Below, piece by piece: positions 36,883 to 48,006 of a stretch of 64,000 nucleotides of DNA (the stretch's first letter is position 1; every line of letters starts with the position of its first letter). Source of the stretch: Aquimarina sp. U1-2 (GTDB taxonomy: Bacteria > Bacteroidota > Bacteroidia > Flavobacteriales > Flavobacteriaceae); assembly GCF_017897595.1 (NCBI RefSeq), contig NZ_JAGKIK010000003.1, positions 124,001 through 188,000 of the forward strand. The letters are read 5' to 3'. The notes below the pieces were generated by a model. It was not told the DNA's origin. It searched no databases and saw only the letters and a program-made list of their open reading frames with translations. The position numbers were made by a program, and so were the translations under genes.

Positions 36883-39390
36883 TTACTTCTTTTTTGAGGT
36901 AGTTTTCTTCTTAGCTGTAGTTTTCTTTTTAGCAGTTTTTTTCTTGGGTGCATTTTTCTCGATAAGATCTTTTACTTTTTCTAAGGTTAATTTTGAGGCA
37001 TCTACGGTTTTAGGCAACTCGATTTTGATTTTACCCTTAATAATATTGCTTCTGCCCCACCTGGCTTTCTCAACCCGAATACCCTCATCTGCCCAGTGAT
37101 GAATAACTTTATCGATCTCTTTTTGCTTTTTCTCTTCTATAAGTGTTACAATGTCATCGTCTGATAAATTATCAAAATCATATTTTTTATTGACGTTGAT
37201 AAACATATTGTTCCATTTCAGAAAAGGGCCAAATCTTCCTTTTCCTTTTTGAACAGGAAGATTTTCATACACATATACAGGGGCATCTGCCTTTTCTTTG
37301 GCATCAATTAGCTCGATCGCTCTATCGAGTGAAATATGTAACGGGTCTTCGCCTTTTTCAAGGGATACAAATTTTTCGGCAAATTTTACATACGGACCAA
37401 AACGACCATTATTAACTATAATAGTTTCTCCCTTGTATTCTCCCAGCTCTTTGGGTAACTGAAACAAATCCATGGCCTCTTCAAAAGTGATAGCACTTAA
37501 TGTTTGACCCGGGGGCAAACTAGCAAATCTTGGTTTATCTTCATCCTCTACTGATCCTATCTGTACCATGGGGCCAAACTTGCCCAATCTCACGCTTACC
37601 ACCTTTCCTGTTTCAGGATCTTCGCCAAGTATACGCTCTCCTACCTCGCGCTCTGCATTTTGCGCTACGTCTTCTACTCTTGGATGAAACTCTTCATAAA
37701 AATCTTTCATGACTTCGGTCCAATCCTCTTGACCTTCAGCAATTTCATCAAAATCTTGTTCTACTTTGGCCGTAAAATTGTAATCGAGTATTGACGAAAA
37801 GTGATTTACAAGAAAATCGTTAACAACCATACCCACATCAGTAGGAATTAATTTCCCCTTATCACTTCCTACTTTTTCAGACAATTTTTTTTCGTCAACA
37901 GTATCCCCAGAGAGCACCATTTGTATGTAGTTGCGAAGCTCTCCTTCTTTAGCGCCTTTTTCTACATAATTTCTGTTTTGAATGGTAGAGATAGTTGGCG
38001 CGTAGGTCGAAGGTCGACCAATACCTAATTCTTCAAGTTTTTTCACCAAAGAAGCTTCAGTATAGCGGCTGGGTGGTCGTGTAAATCGTTCTGTGGCAGA
38101 AATATAGTTATTGTATAAAGTTTCATTCACTTTCATAGCAGGAAGAATCCCTTCTTGTTCTTCATCTTCATCATCGTTTCCTTCTAAATACACTTTCAGA
38201 AAACCTTCGAATTTAATGACTTCCCCATTGGCAGTAAATTGCTCTTTATGATGATTAGCTTCAATTTTTACATTGGTTCTCTCTAACTTGGCATCACTCA
38301 TTTGCGAGGCAATTGCGCGTTTCCAAATCAATTCATATAACCGCTGTTGATCATAATCAACATTTACGGTATGTCTGGCAAAATCGGTAGGTCGTATCGC
38401 TTCGTGAGCTTCTTGTGCTCCTTTGGATTTACCTTTATACTGCCTGGGATTACTGAAATCTTCTCCGTAAGCTGAAATAATTTCTGCTTTCGCTCCATTT
38501 TGTGCTTCTTTTGACAAATTAACACTGTCTGTCCTCATATAAGTAATTAATCCGGCTTCGTACAACCGTTGTGCCATTGTCATGGTTTTGCTAACCGAAA
38601 AATATAACTTTCTGGAAGCTTCCTGTTGTAGTGTAGATGTAGTAAATGGCGGTGCCGGAGACTTTTTTGCTGGTTTGGTAGTAAGATCTGCAACCTTATA
38701 AGCGGCACCCACATTTTTATTTAAAAATTCTTTAGCCTCTTCTTTTGTTTTAAAATTTTTAGGTAGTTTGGCCTTAAATGATTTACCGGTTTTATTAGCA
38801 AATTCTGCATCTATTCTAAAAGAGCCTTGGGGTTTAAACGCTATGATTTCCCGTTCACGTTCTACTATCAAACGTACCGATACAGACTGCACTCTTCCTG
38901 CCGATAATCCACCTTTCACCTTTCGCCAAAGTACTGGTGACAACTCATACCCTACCAAACGATCCAGTACGCGCCTTGCTTGCTGCGCATTAACCAAATT
39001 ATAATCAATAGTACGAGGATTTTCTATGGCTTTTAGAATAGCGTTTTTGGTAATTTCATGAAAAACTATTCTTTTCGTTCTATTTTTATCTAACTTTAGC
39101 GTTTCTGCCAGATGCCATGCAATAGCTTCTCCCTCTCGATCCTCATCACTAGCAAGCCAAACCGTTTCTGCATTCTTAGAAAGATCTTTGAGTTTTTTTA
39201 CGACATCCTTTTTATCTTTTGAAACAATATATTTTGGCTTAAAACCACCATCTACATCAACTCCTAATTCTTTTGATGGTAAATCTGCGATATGCCCAAA
39301 ACTAGATGCAACTTTATAATCTTTTCCGAGAAATTTCTCTATTGTTTTTGCCTTTGCAGGTGATTCTACAATCACTAAATTCTTAGCCAT
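36883..39390 (-). CDS. topA: DNA topoisomerase I
   Basis: 835 residues from the ATG at 39390 (MAKNLVIVESPAKAKTIEKF); a frame seven codons longer lacks support. Toprim domain at the N-terminus (SDEDREGEAIAWHL acidic motif), then the type IA core with the catalytic tyrosine in GLITYMRTDSVNLS. The C-terminal part has Toprim_Crpt-type repeats (GKFGPMVQIG, GRFGPYVKF, GRFGPFLKW) in place of zinc fingers and closes with a Lys-rich AKKKT repeat tail. It relaxes negative supercoils. Confidence 0.97.
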   Translation of the reverse strand: MAKNLVIVESPAKAKTIEKFLGKDYKVASSFGHIADLPSKELGVDVDGGFKPKYIVSKDKKDVVKKLKDLSKNAETVWLASDEDREGEAIAWHLAETLKLDKNRTKRIVFHEITKNAILKAIENPRTIDYNLVNAQQARRVLDRLVGYELSPVLWRKVKGGLSAGRVQSVSVRLIVEREREIIAFKPQGSFRIDAEFANKTGKSFKAKLPKNFKTKEEAKEFLNKNVGAAYKVADLTTKPAKKSPAPPFTTSTLQQEASRKLYFSVSKTMTMAQRLYEAGLITYMRTDSVNLSKEAQNGAKAEIISAYGEDFSNPRQYKGKSKGAQEAHEAIRPTDFARHTVNVDYDQQRLYELIWKRAIASQMSDAKLERTNVKIEANHHKEQFTANGEVIKFEGFLKVYLEGNDDEDEEQEGILPAMKVNETLYNNYISATERFTRPPSRYTEASLVKKLEELGIGRPSTYAPTISTIQNRNYVEKGAKEGELRNYIQMVLSGDTVDEKKLSEKVGSDKGKLIPTDVGMVVNDFLVNHFSSILDYNFTAKVEQDFDEIAEGQEDWTEVMKDFYEEFHPRVEDVAQNAEREVGERILGEDPETGKVVSVRLGKFGPMVQIGSVEDEDKPRFASLPPGQTLSAITFEEAMDLFQLPKELGEYKGETIIVNNGRFGPYVKFAEKFVSLEKGEDPLHISLDRAIELIDAKEKADAPVYVYENLPVQKGKGRFGPFLKWNNMFINVNKKYDFDNLSDDDIVTLIEEKKQKEIDKVIHHWADEGIRVEKARWGRSNIIKGKIKIELPKTVDASKLTLEKVKDLIEKNAPKKKTAKKKTTAKKKTTSKKK

Positions 39391-39497
39391 AGTCCTATAA
39401 TTTCTAACCACAAAAGTATATCAAAAAAATGATATCAAGATTCTTTATCGAGAAATTACTTTAAAAAACACGCACCCAACAACAGGTTTTTTTCACA

Positions 39498-40271
39498 TTA
39501 TTTTACAAATAAAGTAGCATCTTGTATGTCTTCTTCTTCAAAACCTATGGTTTCTTTATACATAAAATACACAGGCATATAGACAAAGGAAGCTGTTACA
39601 AAAACACCTATAAAACACAAAAAAGCGCCTACCAATTGAGATAAGATCGAAGAAAGCAGTAGTAACCCAAATGCAACCGGCCAAATTTTGTTTCCTAATT
39701 TAAAACTAGCTTTTATAAGGTGTGATGCACTCACCTCTGGATTAAATGCAAATAACGGTACTAATAAATGTAAAGGAACCATAACGTATAAAATGGGTAA
39801 ATAGCATAATGATGCTGCTACTATGGCTATTGCAAAAGTTGCTATGGCAAGCGTAAACACTTTTCCTAGGTAGGGTCCTTTTAAAAATTTGAAATATGAA
39901 GAGGTTTCTGCCTGACTCAAATCCACTTGTTTGCAAACCCGATAGAAATGTGCTGTTATAGCAAACTGAATAGCAGATGTAATTAAAATGATCACTCCAA
40001 TTACAACAACCAAAAGGAGTATTAATCCTATAGAGAGTTCTTCTTTGGGAAAACTGGTATCACCGCTATAATAGGTATCTAGACCTACTATTGCAAAAAT
40101 TGGAATATATATGATAAAAAATAACGGTACTACAACGAGTAGTAAAATCAACAAATGCACAAATCCCTGAACCCAAACCTTTTTAAAGAGTTCGAAACTT
40201 TTACTGAGTACATCTCCAAAGTCTAGTGAAGCACTACGCGCTATTTTTTCAAAGAGTCGATTTGATGTCAT
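39498..40271 (-). CDS. Hypothetical integral membrane protein
   Basis: 257 residues with about six membrane spans (for example VHLLILLLVVVPLFFIIYIP, GLILLLVVVIGVIILITSA, VAFGLLLLSSILSQLVGAFL). The N-terminus (ARSASLDFGDVLSKSFELFKKVW) and the span pattern resemble the membrane domain found in YciC-like and glycerophosphodiester-phosphodiesterase-associated proteins of unknown role. Ends 107 bases before the topA start, same strand. Confidence 0.75.
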   Translation of the reverse strand: MTSNRLFEKIARSASLDFGDVLSKSFELFKKVWVQGFVHLLILLLVVVPLFFIIYIPIFAIVGLDTYYSGDTSFPKEELSIGLILLLVVVIGVIILITSAIQFAITAHFYRVCKQVDLSQAETSSYFKFLKGPYLGKVFTLAIATFAIAIVAASLCYLPILYVMVPLHLLVPLFAFNPEVSASHLIKASFKLGNKIWPVAFGLLLLSSILSQLVGAFLCFIGVFVTASFVYMPVYFMYKETIGFEEEDIQDATLFVK

Positions 40272-40329
40272 TTTTAGGTATTTAACAGGTTGAAAATGCC
40301 AAATATAGATTTTTTTGAAAAATATAATC

Positions 40330-40367
40330 CTGACACTTTGTCAGAAATGGTATTAAAAGTATCTTTG
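40330..40367 (+). promoter_or_regulatory. miaB: miaB promoter with overlapping palindrome
   Basis: TTTG (40337-40340) and TATCTTTG (40360-40367) are separated by exactly 19 bases, matching the Bacteroidota -33/-7 promoter. The perfect palindrome CTGACA-CTT-TGTCAG (40330-40344) overlaps the -33 element and is a likely regulator site. The same TTTGTCAG string occurs upstream of groES at 45179-45186. Confidence 0.7.
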
Positions 40368-40403
40368 CATGTTATTTGACCTCAATCGTTAAGCATTATT
40401 TTT

Positions 40404-41843
40404 ATGGAGAAGATCATTGATGAAAATATACAAGGACAATCATTAGTTCTTGATCCGAAAAAAGGAAACCAGCGTAAGCTTTTTATTGAAAGCTATGGCT
40501 GCCAGATGAATTTTAGTGATAGCGAGATTGTGGCTTCCATTTTGGCCAAAGAAGGATTTAATACGACTCAAAATCTTGAAGATGCCGATTTGGTGCTTGT
40601 GAATACGTGTTCTATTCGTGAAAAGGCTGAACTAACTGTTAGAAAACGTCTTGAAAAATACAATGCTGTAAAAAAAATCAACCCAGGCATGAAAGTAGGC
40701 GTTTTAGGATGTATGGCCGAGCGATTAAAAAGTAAATTTCTTGAAGAAGAAAAAATAGTAGATCTTGTTGTTGGCCCAGATGCATACAAAGACCTTCCTA
40801 ATTTAATAGAAGAAGTAGATGCCGGGCGTAACGCAGTTAATGTAATTCTTTCTAAAGAAGAAACCTACGGAGATATATCACCCGTACGGTTACAAAGTAA
40901 TGGGGTTTCTGCTTTTGTTTCTATAACCCGGGGTTGTGATAATATGTGTACGTTCTGTGTTGTTCCTTTTACTAGAGGAAGAGAACGCAGTAGAGATCCA
41001 CAGAGTATCATAAAAGAAATTGATGAGCTAGTCGATAAAAATTTTAAGGAAATTACACTCCTGGGACAAAATGTAGATAGTTATTTATGGTACGGAGGTG
41101 GCTTAAAGAAAGATTTCGACAAAGCTTCTGACTTTCAAAAAGCAACCGCTGTAAATTTTGCTAAATTATTGGATATGGTAGCTCTAAAGTATCCTAAACT
41201 AAGGCTGCGTTTTACTACTTCGAATCCGCAGGATATGACTTTGGATGTAATTGAAGTCATGGCAAAGCATCAAAATATTTGTAAATATATCCACTTGCCC
41301 ATTCAAAGCGGAAGCGATCGTATTTTAAAAGAAATGAATCGTTTGCATACACGGCAAGAGTATTTTGATCTGATCGACAACATTAAACGTATTATTCCAA
41401 ATTGTGCCATCTCACAGGACATCATTACGGGCTTCCCAACAGAAACTGAAAAGGATCATCAAGATACACTATCCCTGATGGAGTATGTAAAGTATGATTA
41501 TGGTTTTATGTTTGCCTATTCTGAGAGACCCGGGACACTTGCAGAACGCAAAATGGATGATGATGTTCCCGAAGAAGTGAAAAAAAGGCGTTTGGCAGAG
41601 ATTATCGCGCTGCAACGAAAACATAGCGAACACAGACACCGTGCTTTTATCGGTCAAACACTTGAAGTTTTGATAGAAAAGGAATCAAAAAAATCTGATG
41701 CCCACTGGAGCGGAAGAACTACTCAAAACACCGTAGCAGTTTTTCCTAAAGAGAATTACCAAATAGGCGATTTTGTCATGGTACATATCGATGATTGCAC
41801 AAGTGCAACCCTTTTGGGTAAAGCTGTGGGCATAGCCCCCTAA
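40404..41843 (+). CDS. miaB: tRNA-2-methylthio-N6-dimethylallyladenosine synthase MiaB
   Basis: 479 residues with the full MiaB layout: the UPF0004 N-terminal domain ([35 protein letters not shown], three cluster cysteines), the radical SAM domain ([20 protein letters not shown], CxxxCxxC) and a C-terminal TRAM domain ([12 protein letters not shown] to GKAVG). It adds the methylthio group to i6A37 of tRNAs reading codons that start with U. Strong promoter seen just upstream. Confidence 0.97.
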   Translation: MEKIIDENIQGQSLVLDPKKGNQRKLFIESYGCQMNFSDSEIVASILAKEGFNTTQNLEDADLVLVNTCSIREKAELTVRKRLEKYNAVKKINPGMKVGVLGCMAERLKSKFLEEEKIVDLVVGPDAYKDLPNLIEEVDAGRNAVNVILSKEETYGDISPVRLQSNGVSAFVSITRGCDNMCTFCVVPFTRGRERSRDPQSIIKEIDELVDKNFKEITLLGQNVDSYLWYGGGLKKDFDKASDFQKATAVNFAKLLDMVALKYPKLRLRFTTSNPQDMTLDVIEVMAKHQNICKYIHLPIQSGSDRILKEMNRLHTRQEYFDLIDNIKRIIPNCAISQDIITGFPTETEKDHQDTLSLMEYVKYDYGFMFAYSERPGTLAERKMDDDVPEEVKKRRLAEIIALQRKHSEHRHRAFIGQTLEVLIEKESKKSDAHWSGRTTQNTVAVFPKENYQIGDFVMVHIDDCTSATLLGKAVGIAP

Positions 41844-41970
41844 TACCCAAGAGGGTGAACTATCTGTGACAGCTAAATGGATACTCATAAATAAAACATG
41901 CAATGAATAGTACTTTGCGATATAACATTTTGTATAATCAATTAAACTCCCCTTTCGGGGGCTAAGGCTT

Positions 41971-43227
41971 ATGGAATCAGTTCAAGCTACAAAACAGCGA
42001 TTTGGCATCATTGGAAACGACCAAAAACTGAACCGAGCGGTAGAAAAAGCCATCCAGGTAGCGCCTACCGATATTTCTGTGCTGGTAACCGGAGAAAGTG
42101 GTGTGGGAAAAGAGAGTATTCCTAAAATTATACACTCTTTATCGCATCGCAAACACGGTAAATACATTGCAGTAAATTGTGGAGCCATACCAGAAGGTAC
42201 TATAGACAGCGAGCTTTTTGGTCATGAAAAAGGAGCCTTTACCGGGGCTACTCAAACGCGTAGTGGGTACTTTGAAGTCGCTAGTGGCGGTACCATATTT
42301 TTAGACGAAGTAGGTGAACTGCCTTTAACAACACAAGTACGTTTATTGCGAGTTCTTGAGAATGGAGAATTTATAAAAGTAGGATCTTCTAAAGTTCAAA
42401 AAACCGATGTTCGTATAGTGGCTGCAACCAATGTAAATATGTTCGAAGCCATTAAAAAAGAAAAATTTAGAGAAGACTTATACTATCGTTTAAGTACCGT
42501 AGAAATACTTTTACCTCCACTACGAGATCGGGAAGGAGATATTCATCTGCTTTTTAGAAAATTTGCTTCAGATTTTGCGACGAAATACAAGATGCCAACC
42601 ATACGTTTGACTGAAGATGCTGTAGCCTTGTTAGAAAAATATCATTGGAGTGGCAATATAAGGCAATTACGTAACATCGCTGAACAAATTTCAGTCCTTG
42701 AACAAGACCGGACTATTGATAGTCATACGTTGCACAGTTATTTACCAAACATGGGTAGTAATCTTCCGGCGGTTATTTCTTCTGATAAGAAAGAAAGCGA
42801 TTTTAGCAATGAAAGAGAGATTTTATATAAGGTGCTTTTTGATATGAAAGGCGATCTCAATGATCTCAAAAAACTTACTATGGAATTAATGCAAAGCGGA
42901 AATACGCAGGATGTACAAAAAGAGCATGAAGGGCTAATACGAAAAATTTATAGAGAAGATAAAAAAGAAGAACTTCAATTTGAAGATGCTCCTACGACTA
43001 CAGAAGTATTGCAAATACCCTCTCCCTCGACACCCTTAAAAGAAGAGGATAAATATCATTTTGCGGAAGAAATTGAGGAAGAAGAAACACTGTCTCTGCA
43101 TGATAAAGAATTAGAATTAATTAAAAAATCCCTAGAACGGCATCGTGGCAAACGCAAAGCCGCCGCAGAAGAGCTGGGTATAAGTGAGCGCACTTTGTAT
43201 AGAAAAATAAAACAGTACGACCTATAA
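41971..43227 (+). CDS. Sigma-54-dependent activator without receiver domain
   Basis: 418 residues. An AAA+ central domain starts almost at the N-terminus: VTGESGVGKE (Walker A), HEKGAFTGATQTRSGYF (the sigma-54 contact loop GAFTGA), GGTIFLDEVGELP (Walker B) and the arginine-containing sensor region (LRDREGDIH, HWSGNIRQLRN). An acidic linker (about 290-375) leads to a Fis-type helix-turn-helix (RGKRKAAAEELGISERTLYR). With no N-terminal sensing domain, regulation must act by expression level or by a partner protein. It is followed at 62 bases by lptE on the same strand. Confidence 0.93.
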   Translation: MESVQATKQRFGIIGNDQKLNRAVEKAIQVAPTDISVLVTGESGVGKESIPKIIHSLSHRKHGKYIAVNCGAIPEGTIDSELFGHEKGAFTGATQTRSGYFEVASGGTIFLDEVGELPLTTQVRLLRVLENGEFIKVGSSKVQKTDVRIVAATNVNMFEAIKKEKFREDLYYRLSTVEILLPPLRDREGDIHLLFRKFASDFATKYKMPTIRLTEDAVALLEKYHWSGNIRQLRNIAEQISVLEQDRTIDSHTLHSYLPNMGSNLPAVISSDKKESDFSNEREILYKVLFDMKGDLNDLKKLTMELMQSGNTQDVQKEHEGLIRKIYREDKKEELQFEDAPTTTEVLQIPSPSTPLKEEDKYHFAEEIEEEETLSLHDKELELIKKSLERHRGKRKAAAEELGISERTLYRKIKQYDL

Positions 43228-43288
43228 TTAGGTGTGAGGTTTGAGGTATGAAGTTTTAGAAAATAGATACTAAATTTATCATAAATTA

Positions 43289-43795
43289 ATGAATAGTATA
43301 CATCATATTATTGCCGGAGTATTCACTCTGATTCTTATTCAAGGATGCGGCATATATTCGTTTAGCGGGACTAACATTTCTCCTGATGTTAAAACGTTTC
43401 AGGTGAATTTTTTTCAAAATCAGTCTCCCAGAATTTTTCCTGGGGTCGATCAAGAATTTACTAATAGATTGCAGGATTTGATTTTGAATCAAACTAACCT
43501 CAGTTTAACTACTTCCGGAGGTGATATTGTGTATGAAGGAGAGATTGTTCAAGACATTGTAGTGCCAAATACAGCGGTATCTGATGAATCTGCTGCTCAA
43601 AACCGGTTAACTATAGCGGTTAACGTACGGTTTTACGATTCCAAAGATCCAACGCTTGATCTGGAACAGCGTTTTTCATTTTTTTTCGATTATCCCGCAG
43701 CGGCTTCAGAAAACAATGTGAGAGATGAGGCATTACAGGTAATTTTTGAACGCATTACACAAGATATCTTTAACGCAACTCTTGCTCGTTGGTAA
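43289..43795 (+). CDS. lptE: LptE-type LPS-assembly lipoprotein
   Basis: 168 residues with a lipoprotein signal (lipobox IQGCG). The mature part has the Bacteroidota LptE pattern: GIYSFSGTNISPDVKTFQV, FQNQSPRIFPGVDQEFTNRL, then beta strands and a C-terminal amphipathic helix. It helps LptD insert lipopolysaccharide into the outer leaflet. Placed between the sigma-54 activator and a hypothetical gene. Confidence 0.85.
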   Translation: MNSIHHIIAGVFTLILIQGCGIYSFSGTNISPDVKTFQVNFFQNQSPRIFPGVDQEFTNRLQDLILNQTNLSLTTSGGDIVYEGEIVQDIVVPNTAVSDESAAQNRLTIAVNVRFYDSKDPTLDLEQRFSFFFDYPAAASENNVRDEALQVIFERITQDIFNATLARW

Positions 43796-43812
43796 AAACT
43801 AGATAGAAAATA

Positions 43813-44772
43813 TTGAATATAAAAGAGCTTACATATTTATTACAAAATCCTGAGAAAATTACTAAGGCACAGGCGCAATCGTTAGAAAAAATTTCTGATG
43901 AGTTTCCCTATTTTCAATCTGTAAGACCTTTACTATTAAAAGCACTTAAAAACCAAGAGAGTTTTCGATATAATCAAGAGCTGAAAATAACTGCCGCCTA
44001 TACAGCAGACCGAAGTGTACTATTCGACTTCATCACCTCTGACCTGTTTAAACATCCCGTTGCTTCTAATAAAGTCAAGCAGAAAAGAAAGAAAGATATC
44101 AACGTAGTTGACCCCCAAGAAATAAAATCTTTGCCCAGAATCCCTTTAAATGATGCAGTTACCATGAAAATGCAAGAAGCTGAAGACGTTCTAGATCCAA
44201 CACTTTTTGCATCCAAAGGAGAAGAAAATATTAACAAAGAAGAGGAGTCTCATGCCAAGGGATCTTTCACAACTCATCAAGAAAGAGAACGCCCTATTGA
44301 CCAGCATCAGCATATCACTCCAGAAGAAATTTTACAAGTTGATAAACCTTTTGATTTCAGTAAAAAGGAAACACACTCATTTGCAGAGTGGTTAAAGCTA
44401 ACTTCGACTTCGCCTATCGATCAATTAAAAGATAAAAAAGAACATCTCTCATCTCAAAACATTGAAAACACTGATGATGTAGAAAAAACTTTGGTTCAGA
44501 AAGGTAAATTTGAGCTTATTGATGAGTTTATAGCTAATAATCCAAAAATTCAACCTGCTTCAAAAGATACCCCAAAGCGAAACCTTGCCAAAGAGCATAG
44601 GGTATCGAATAATGAATTAATGACAGAAACTTTGGCGAGAGTATATGTTGCGCAAAAAAATTATAAAAAAGCGATTCAGGCTTACCATATATTAATTTTG
44701 AAAAATCCCGAAAAAAGTGGTTTCTTTGCAGACCAAATTCGAGCAATACAAAAATTACAAGAAAATAAATAA
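43813..44772 (+). CDS. Hypothetical protein with C-terminal TPR-like helix pair (TTG start)
   Basis: 319 residues from a TTG codon 17 bases after lptE. N-terminal helical block (KELTYLLQNPEKITKAQAQS, DEFPYFQSVRPLLLKALK), a long charged low-complexity middle (about 95-235), and a C-terminal repeat (TLARVYVAQKNYKKAIQAYH) like one tetratricopeptide unit. No function is known to me; similar proteins sit between lptE and secG in flavobacteria. No better start is visible near lptE. Confidence 0.75.
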   Translation: MNIKELTYLLQNPEKITKAQAQSLEKISDEFPYFQSVRPLLLKALKNQESFRYNQELKITAAYTADRSVLFDFITSDLFKHPVASNKVKQKRKKDINVVDPQEIKSLPRIPLNDAVTMKMQEAEDVLDPTLFASKGEENINKEEESHAKGSFTTHQERERPIDQHQHITPEEILQVDKPFDFSKKETHSFAEWLKLTSTSPIDQLKDKKEHLSSQNIENTDDVEKTLVQKGKFELIDEFIANNPKIQPASKDTPKRNLAKEHRVSNNELMTETLARVYVAQKNYKKAIQAYHILILKNPEKSGFFADQIRAIQKLQENK

Positions 44773-44779
44773 TAATATA

Positions 44780-45115
44780 ATGACAACGTTCTCAATTTTT
44801 TTAATATTAATCGTTATCGTATCTTTTTTACTGGTAGTGGTTATTATGGTACAAAATCCTAAAGGAGGTGGTTTATCTTCTTCTTTTGGAGGTGGTGGCT
44901 CACAACAATTAGGTGGTGTGAAGAAAACAACAGATTTTCTGGATAAAAGTACATGGACTCTGGCGACACTATTATTGGTTTTAATCTTATTATCGAATAT
45001 AGATTTAATGAACGATGGAACTGTTCAGGATTCAAAAGTTAATACAGAAAATGTTCAAATAGAAGCACCTTCAACAACCCCTCCTCCAACAACAGAAAAT
45101 GACACGCAAGAGTAA
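44780..45115 (+). CDS. secG: Preprotein translocase subunit SecG
   Basis: 111 residues from the ATG at 44780 (MTTFSIFLILIVIVSFLLVV); a longer frame from 44717 overlaps the upstream gene and adds a non-hydrophobic leader. Two membrane spans enclose the SecG loop VQNPKGGGLSSSFGGGG, with DFLDKSTW before the second span. It is the auxiliary subunit of the SecYEG channel. It starts seven bases after the upstream stop and ends in a clear terminator. Confidence 0.95.
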   Translation: MTTFSIFLILIVIVSFLLVVVIMVQNPKGGGLSSSFGGGGSQQLGGVKKTTDFLDKSTWTLATLLLVLILLSNIDLMNDGTVQDSKVNTENVQIEAPSTTPPPTTENDTQE

Positions 45116-45137
45116 GAACATGTAAAAATAACAAACT

Positions 45138-45171
45138 AAAATGCCGACTTGTCATACAGTCGGCATTTTTT
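45138..45171 (+). terminator. Terminator after secG
   Basis: Stem AAATGCCGACT with AGTCGGCATTT, 8-base loop, followed by a T6 run; a textbook rho-independent terminator separating secG from groES. Confidence 0.9.
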
Positions 45172-45265
45172 GTTTCAATTTGTCAGGATCATGCTACTGG
45201 CACAATTTCTGAAATATCAGCAGCAAATATTTCATTTTAATTTTATAATAAAAAAGCTAATCATA

Positions 45266-45541
45266 ATGGGATTAAACATTAAACCTCTTTCAGACCGCGT
45301 GGTTGTAGAACCACTTCCTGCTGAGACTCAAACAGCATCTGGATTATTTATTCCTGACTCTGCCCAGGAAAAACAACAAAAAGGTAAAGTTGCTGCTGTT
45401 GGCGGTGGCAAAAAGGATCATGAAATGACCGTAAAGGTAGGAGACACTGTTCTTTATGGAAAATATTCGGGTACAGAATTAAAATTAGATGGAAAAGATT
45501 ATCTAATCATGCGCGAGGATGATATTCTTGCTATTGTCTAA
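45266..45541 (+). CDS. groES: Co-chaperonin GroES
   Basis: 91 residues from the ATG at 45266 (MGLNIKPLSDRVVVEPLPAE), the conserved GroES start; the frame extends upstream to 45149 but that part covers the promoter region. Mobile-loop segment ETQTASGLFIPDSAQ and C-terminal YLIMREDDILAIV are typical. It caps the GroEL ring. I see no CIRCE element upstream; TTTGTCAG at 45179 is shared with the miaB promoter. Confidence 0.97.
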   Translation: MGLNIKPLSDRVVVEPLPAETQTASGLFIPDSAQEKQQKGKVAAVGGGKKDHEMTVKVGDTVLYGKYSGTELKLDGKDYLIMREDDILAIV

Positions 45542-45609
45542 ACTACATTAATTCAAAAAACACAAATCAAACACCCTAAATTAATTAGTTAGGGATTCAA
45601 AATTTTTAA

Positions 45610-47262
<1,653 letters not shown>

Positions 47263-47322
47263 TAGCATATTCATATGCGTATGAGCAGGTATTACCTTAT
47301 AAATATATCTGTTAATAAGAGA

Positions 47323-47354
47323 AAACCCGTTTTAGAAATTTCTAAAACGGGTTT
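47323..47354 (+). terminator. Terminator after groEL
   Basis: A perfect 32-base palindrome (AAACCCGTTTTAGAAA and its complement) 60 bases after the groEL stop, ending GGGTTTATG. The T-run is short but the stem is very stable. Confidence 0.75.
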
Positions 47355-47485
47355 ATGTATATATAAACTCTTTGTAAGAGTGACGGCCATTACTTTTATT
47401 AATAAAATAGTGTCAATTTTTTTGATTCACTTTAACAACGCTTTTAAAGGTTGCCAACATTATTTTATACCAATTATAGTTTCCT

Positions 47486-47755
47486 TTACTTGATAGCATA
47501 TCTTGATTCATGAAGCGTTTTTATAGCGTAACCCCCGCTATATTCATAAGAAAGGAACTCCCTAGTGATCGCAGTGTTTCGAACTATAACTGCATTTGTA
47601 CCTCCTTCTGTAAAATAAGCTTTTGAATTAGGCATATCATAATATTGCACACTAGTTTTAGAATTAAAAGTATAATTAACAACGTGATATACCATCATAT
47701 AACCTGCAGCAAACAATACAAAACCAAACAAAAATATTTGTGTAAAGAACTTCAT
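47486..47755 (-). CDS. Hypothetical small membrane-anchored protein
   Basis: 89 residues from the ATG at 47755, which begins with a membrane helix (MKFFTQIFLFGFVLFAAGYM); a longer frame to 47806 adds a non-conserved-looking leader. The rest (about 25-89) is polar, with TFNSKTSVQYYDMPNSKAYF. Likely anchored in the inner membrane with the C-terminus outside. No family recognised. Confidence 0.6.
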   Translation of the reverse strand: MKFFTQIFLFGFVLFAAGYMMVYHVVNYTFNSKTSVQYYDMPNSKAYFTEGGTNAVIVRNTAITREFLSYEYSGGYAIKTLHESRYAIK

Positions 47756-48006
47756 AACGTTAAAATTTCTAGATACAAATATTAAGAGATGTAGCTCATA
47801 ATTCATTATAAAACTTCCACAAAAGTTTATATAATTTTAGTCCGCCGAATGTTTCGAATGCTATTATTCATATGACAAACTAAAACAATCAAAATAGTCT
47901 AAAATCGATTGCATTCGTAATAATAGCGATAAAGCACCAGGTTCACCTATCGAATTAATAACTTAAATATTCTTAACAAAAACTACCTCTTACTTAATAC
48001 AAAAGA

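Noticed and set aside
41949..41963. CCCC-TTTC-GGGG hairpin before the sigma-54 activator start
   Set aside because: Only a four-base stem without T-run; too short to call a terminator or riboswitch.
45199..45212. Sigma-54-like TGGCAC upstream of groES
   Set aside because: The -12 element reads CTGA instead of TTGC, so the essential GC is missing.
47275..47493. 72-codon frame after groEL
   Set aside because: It runs through the terminator palindrome and shows no motif.
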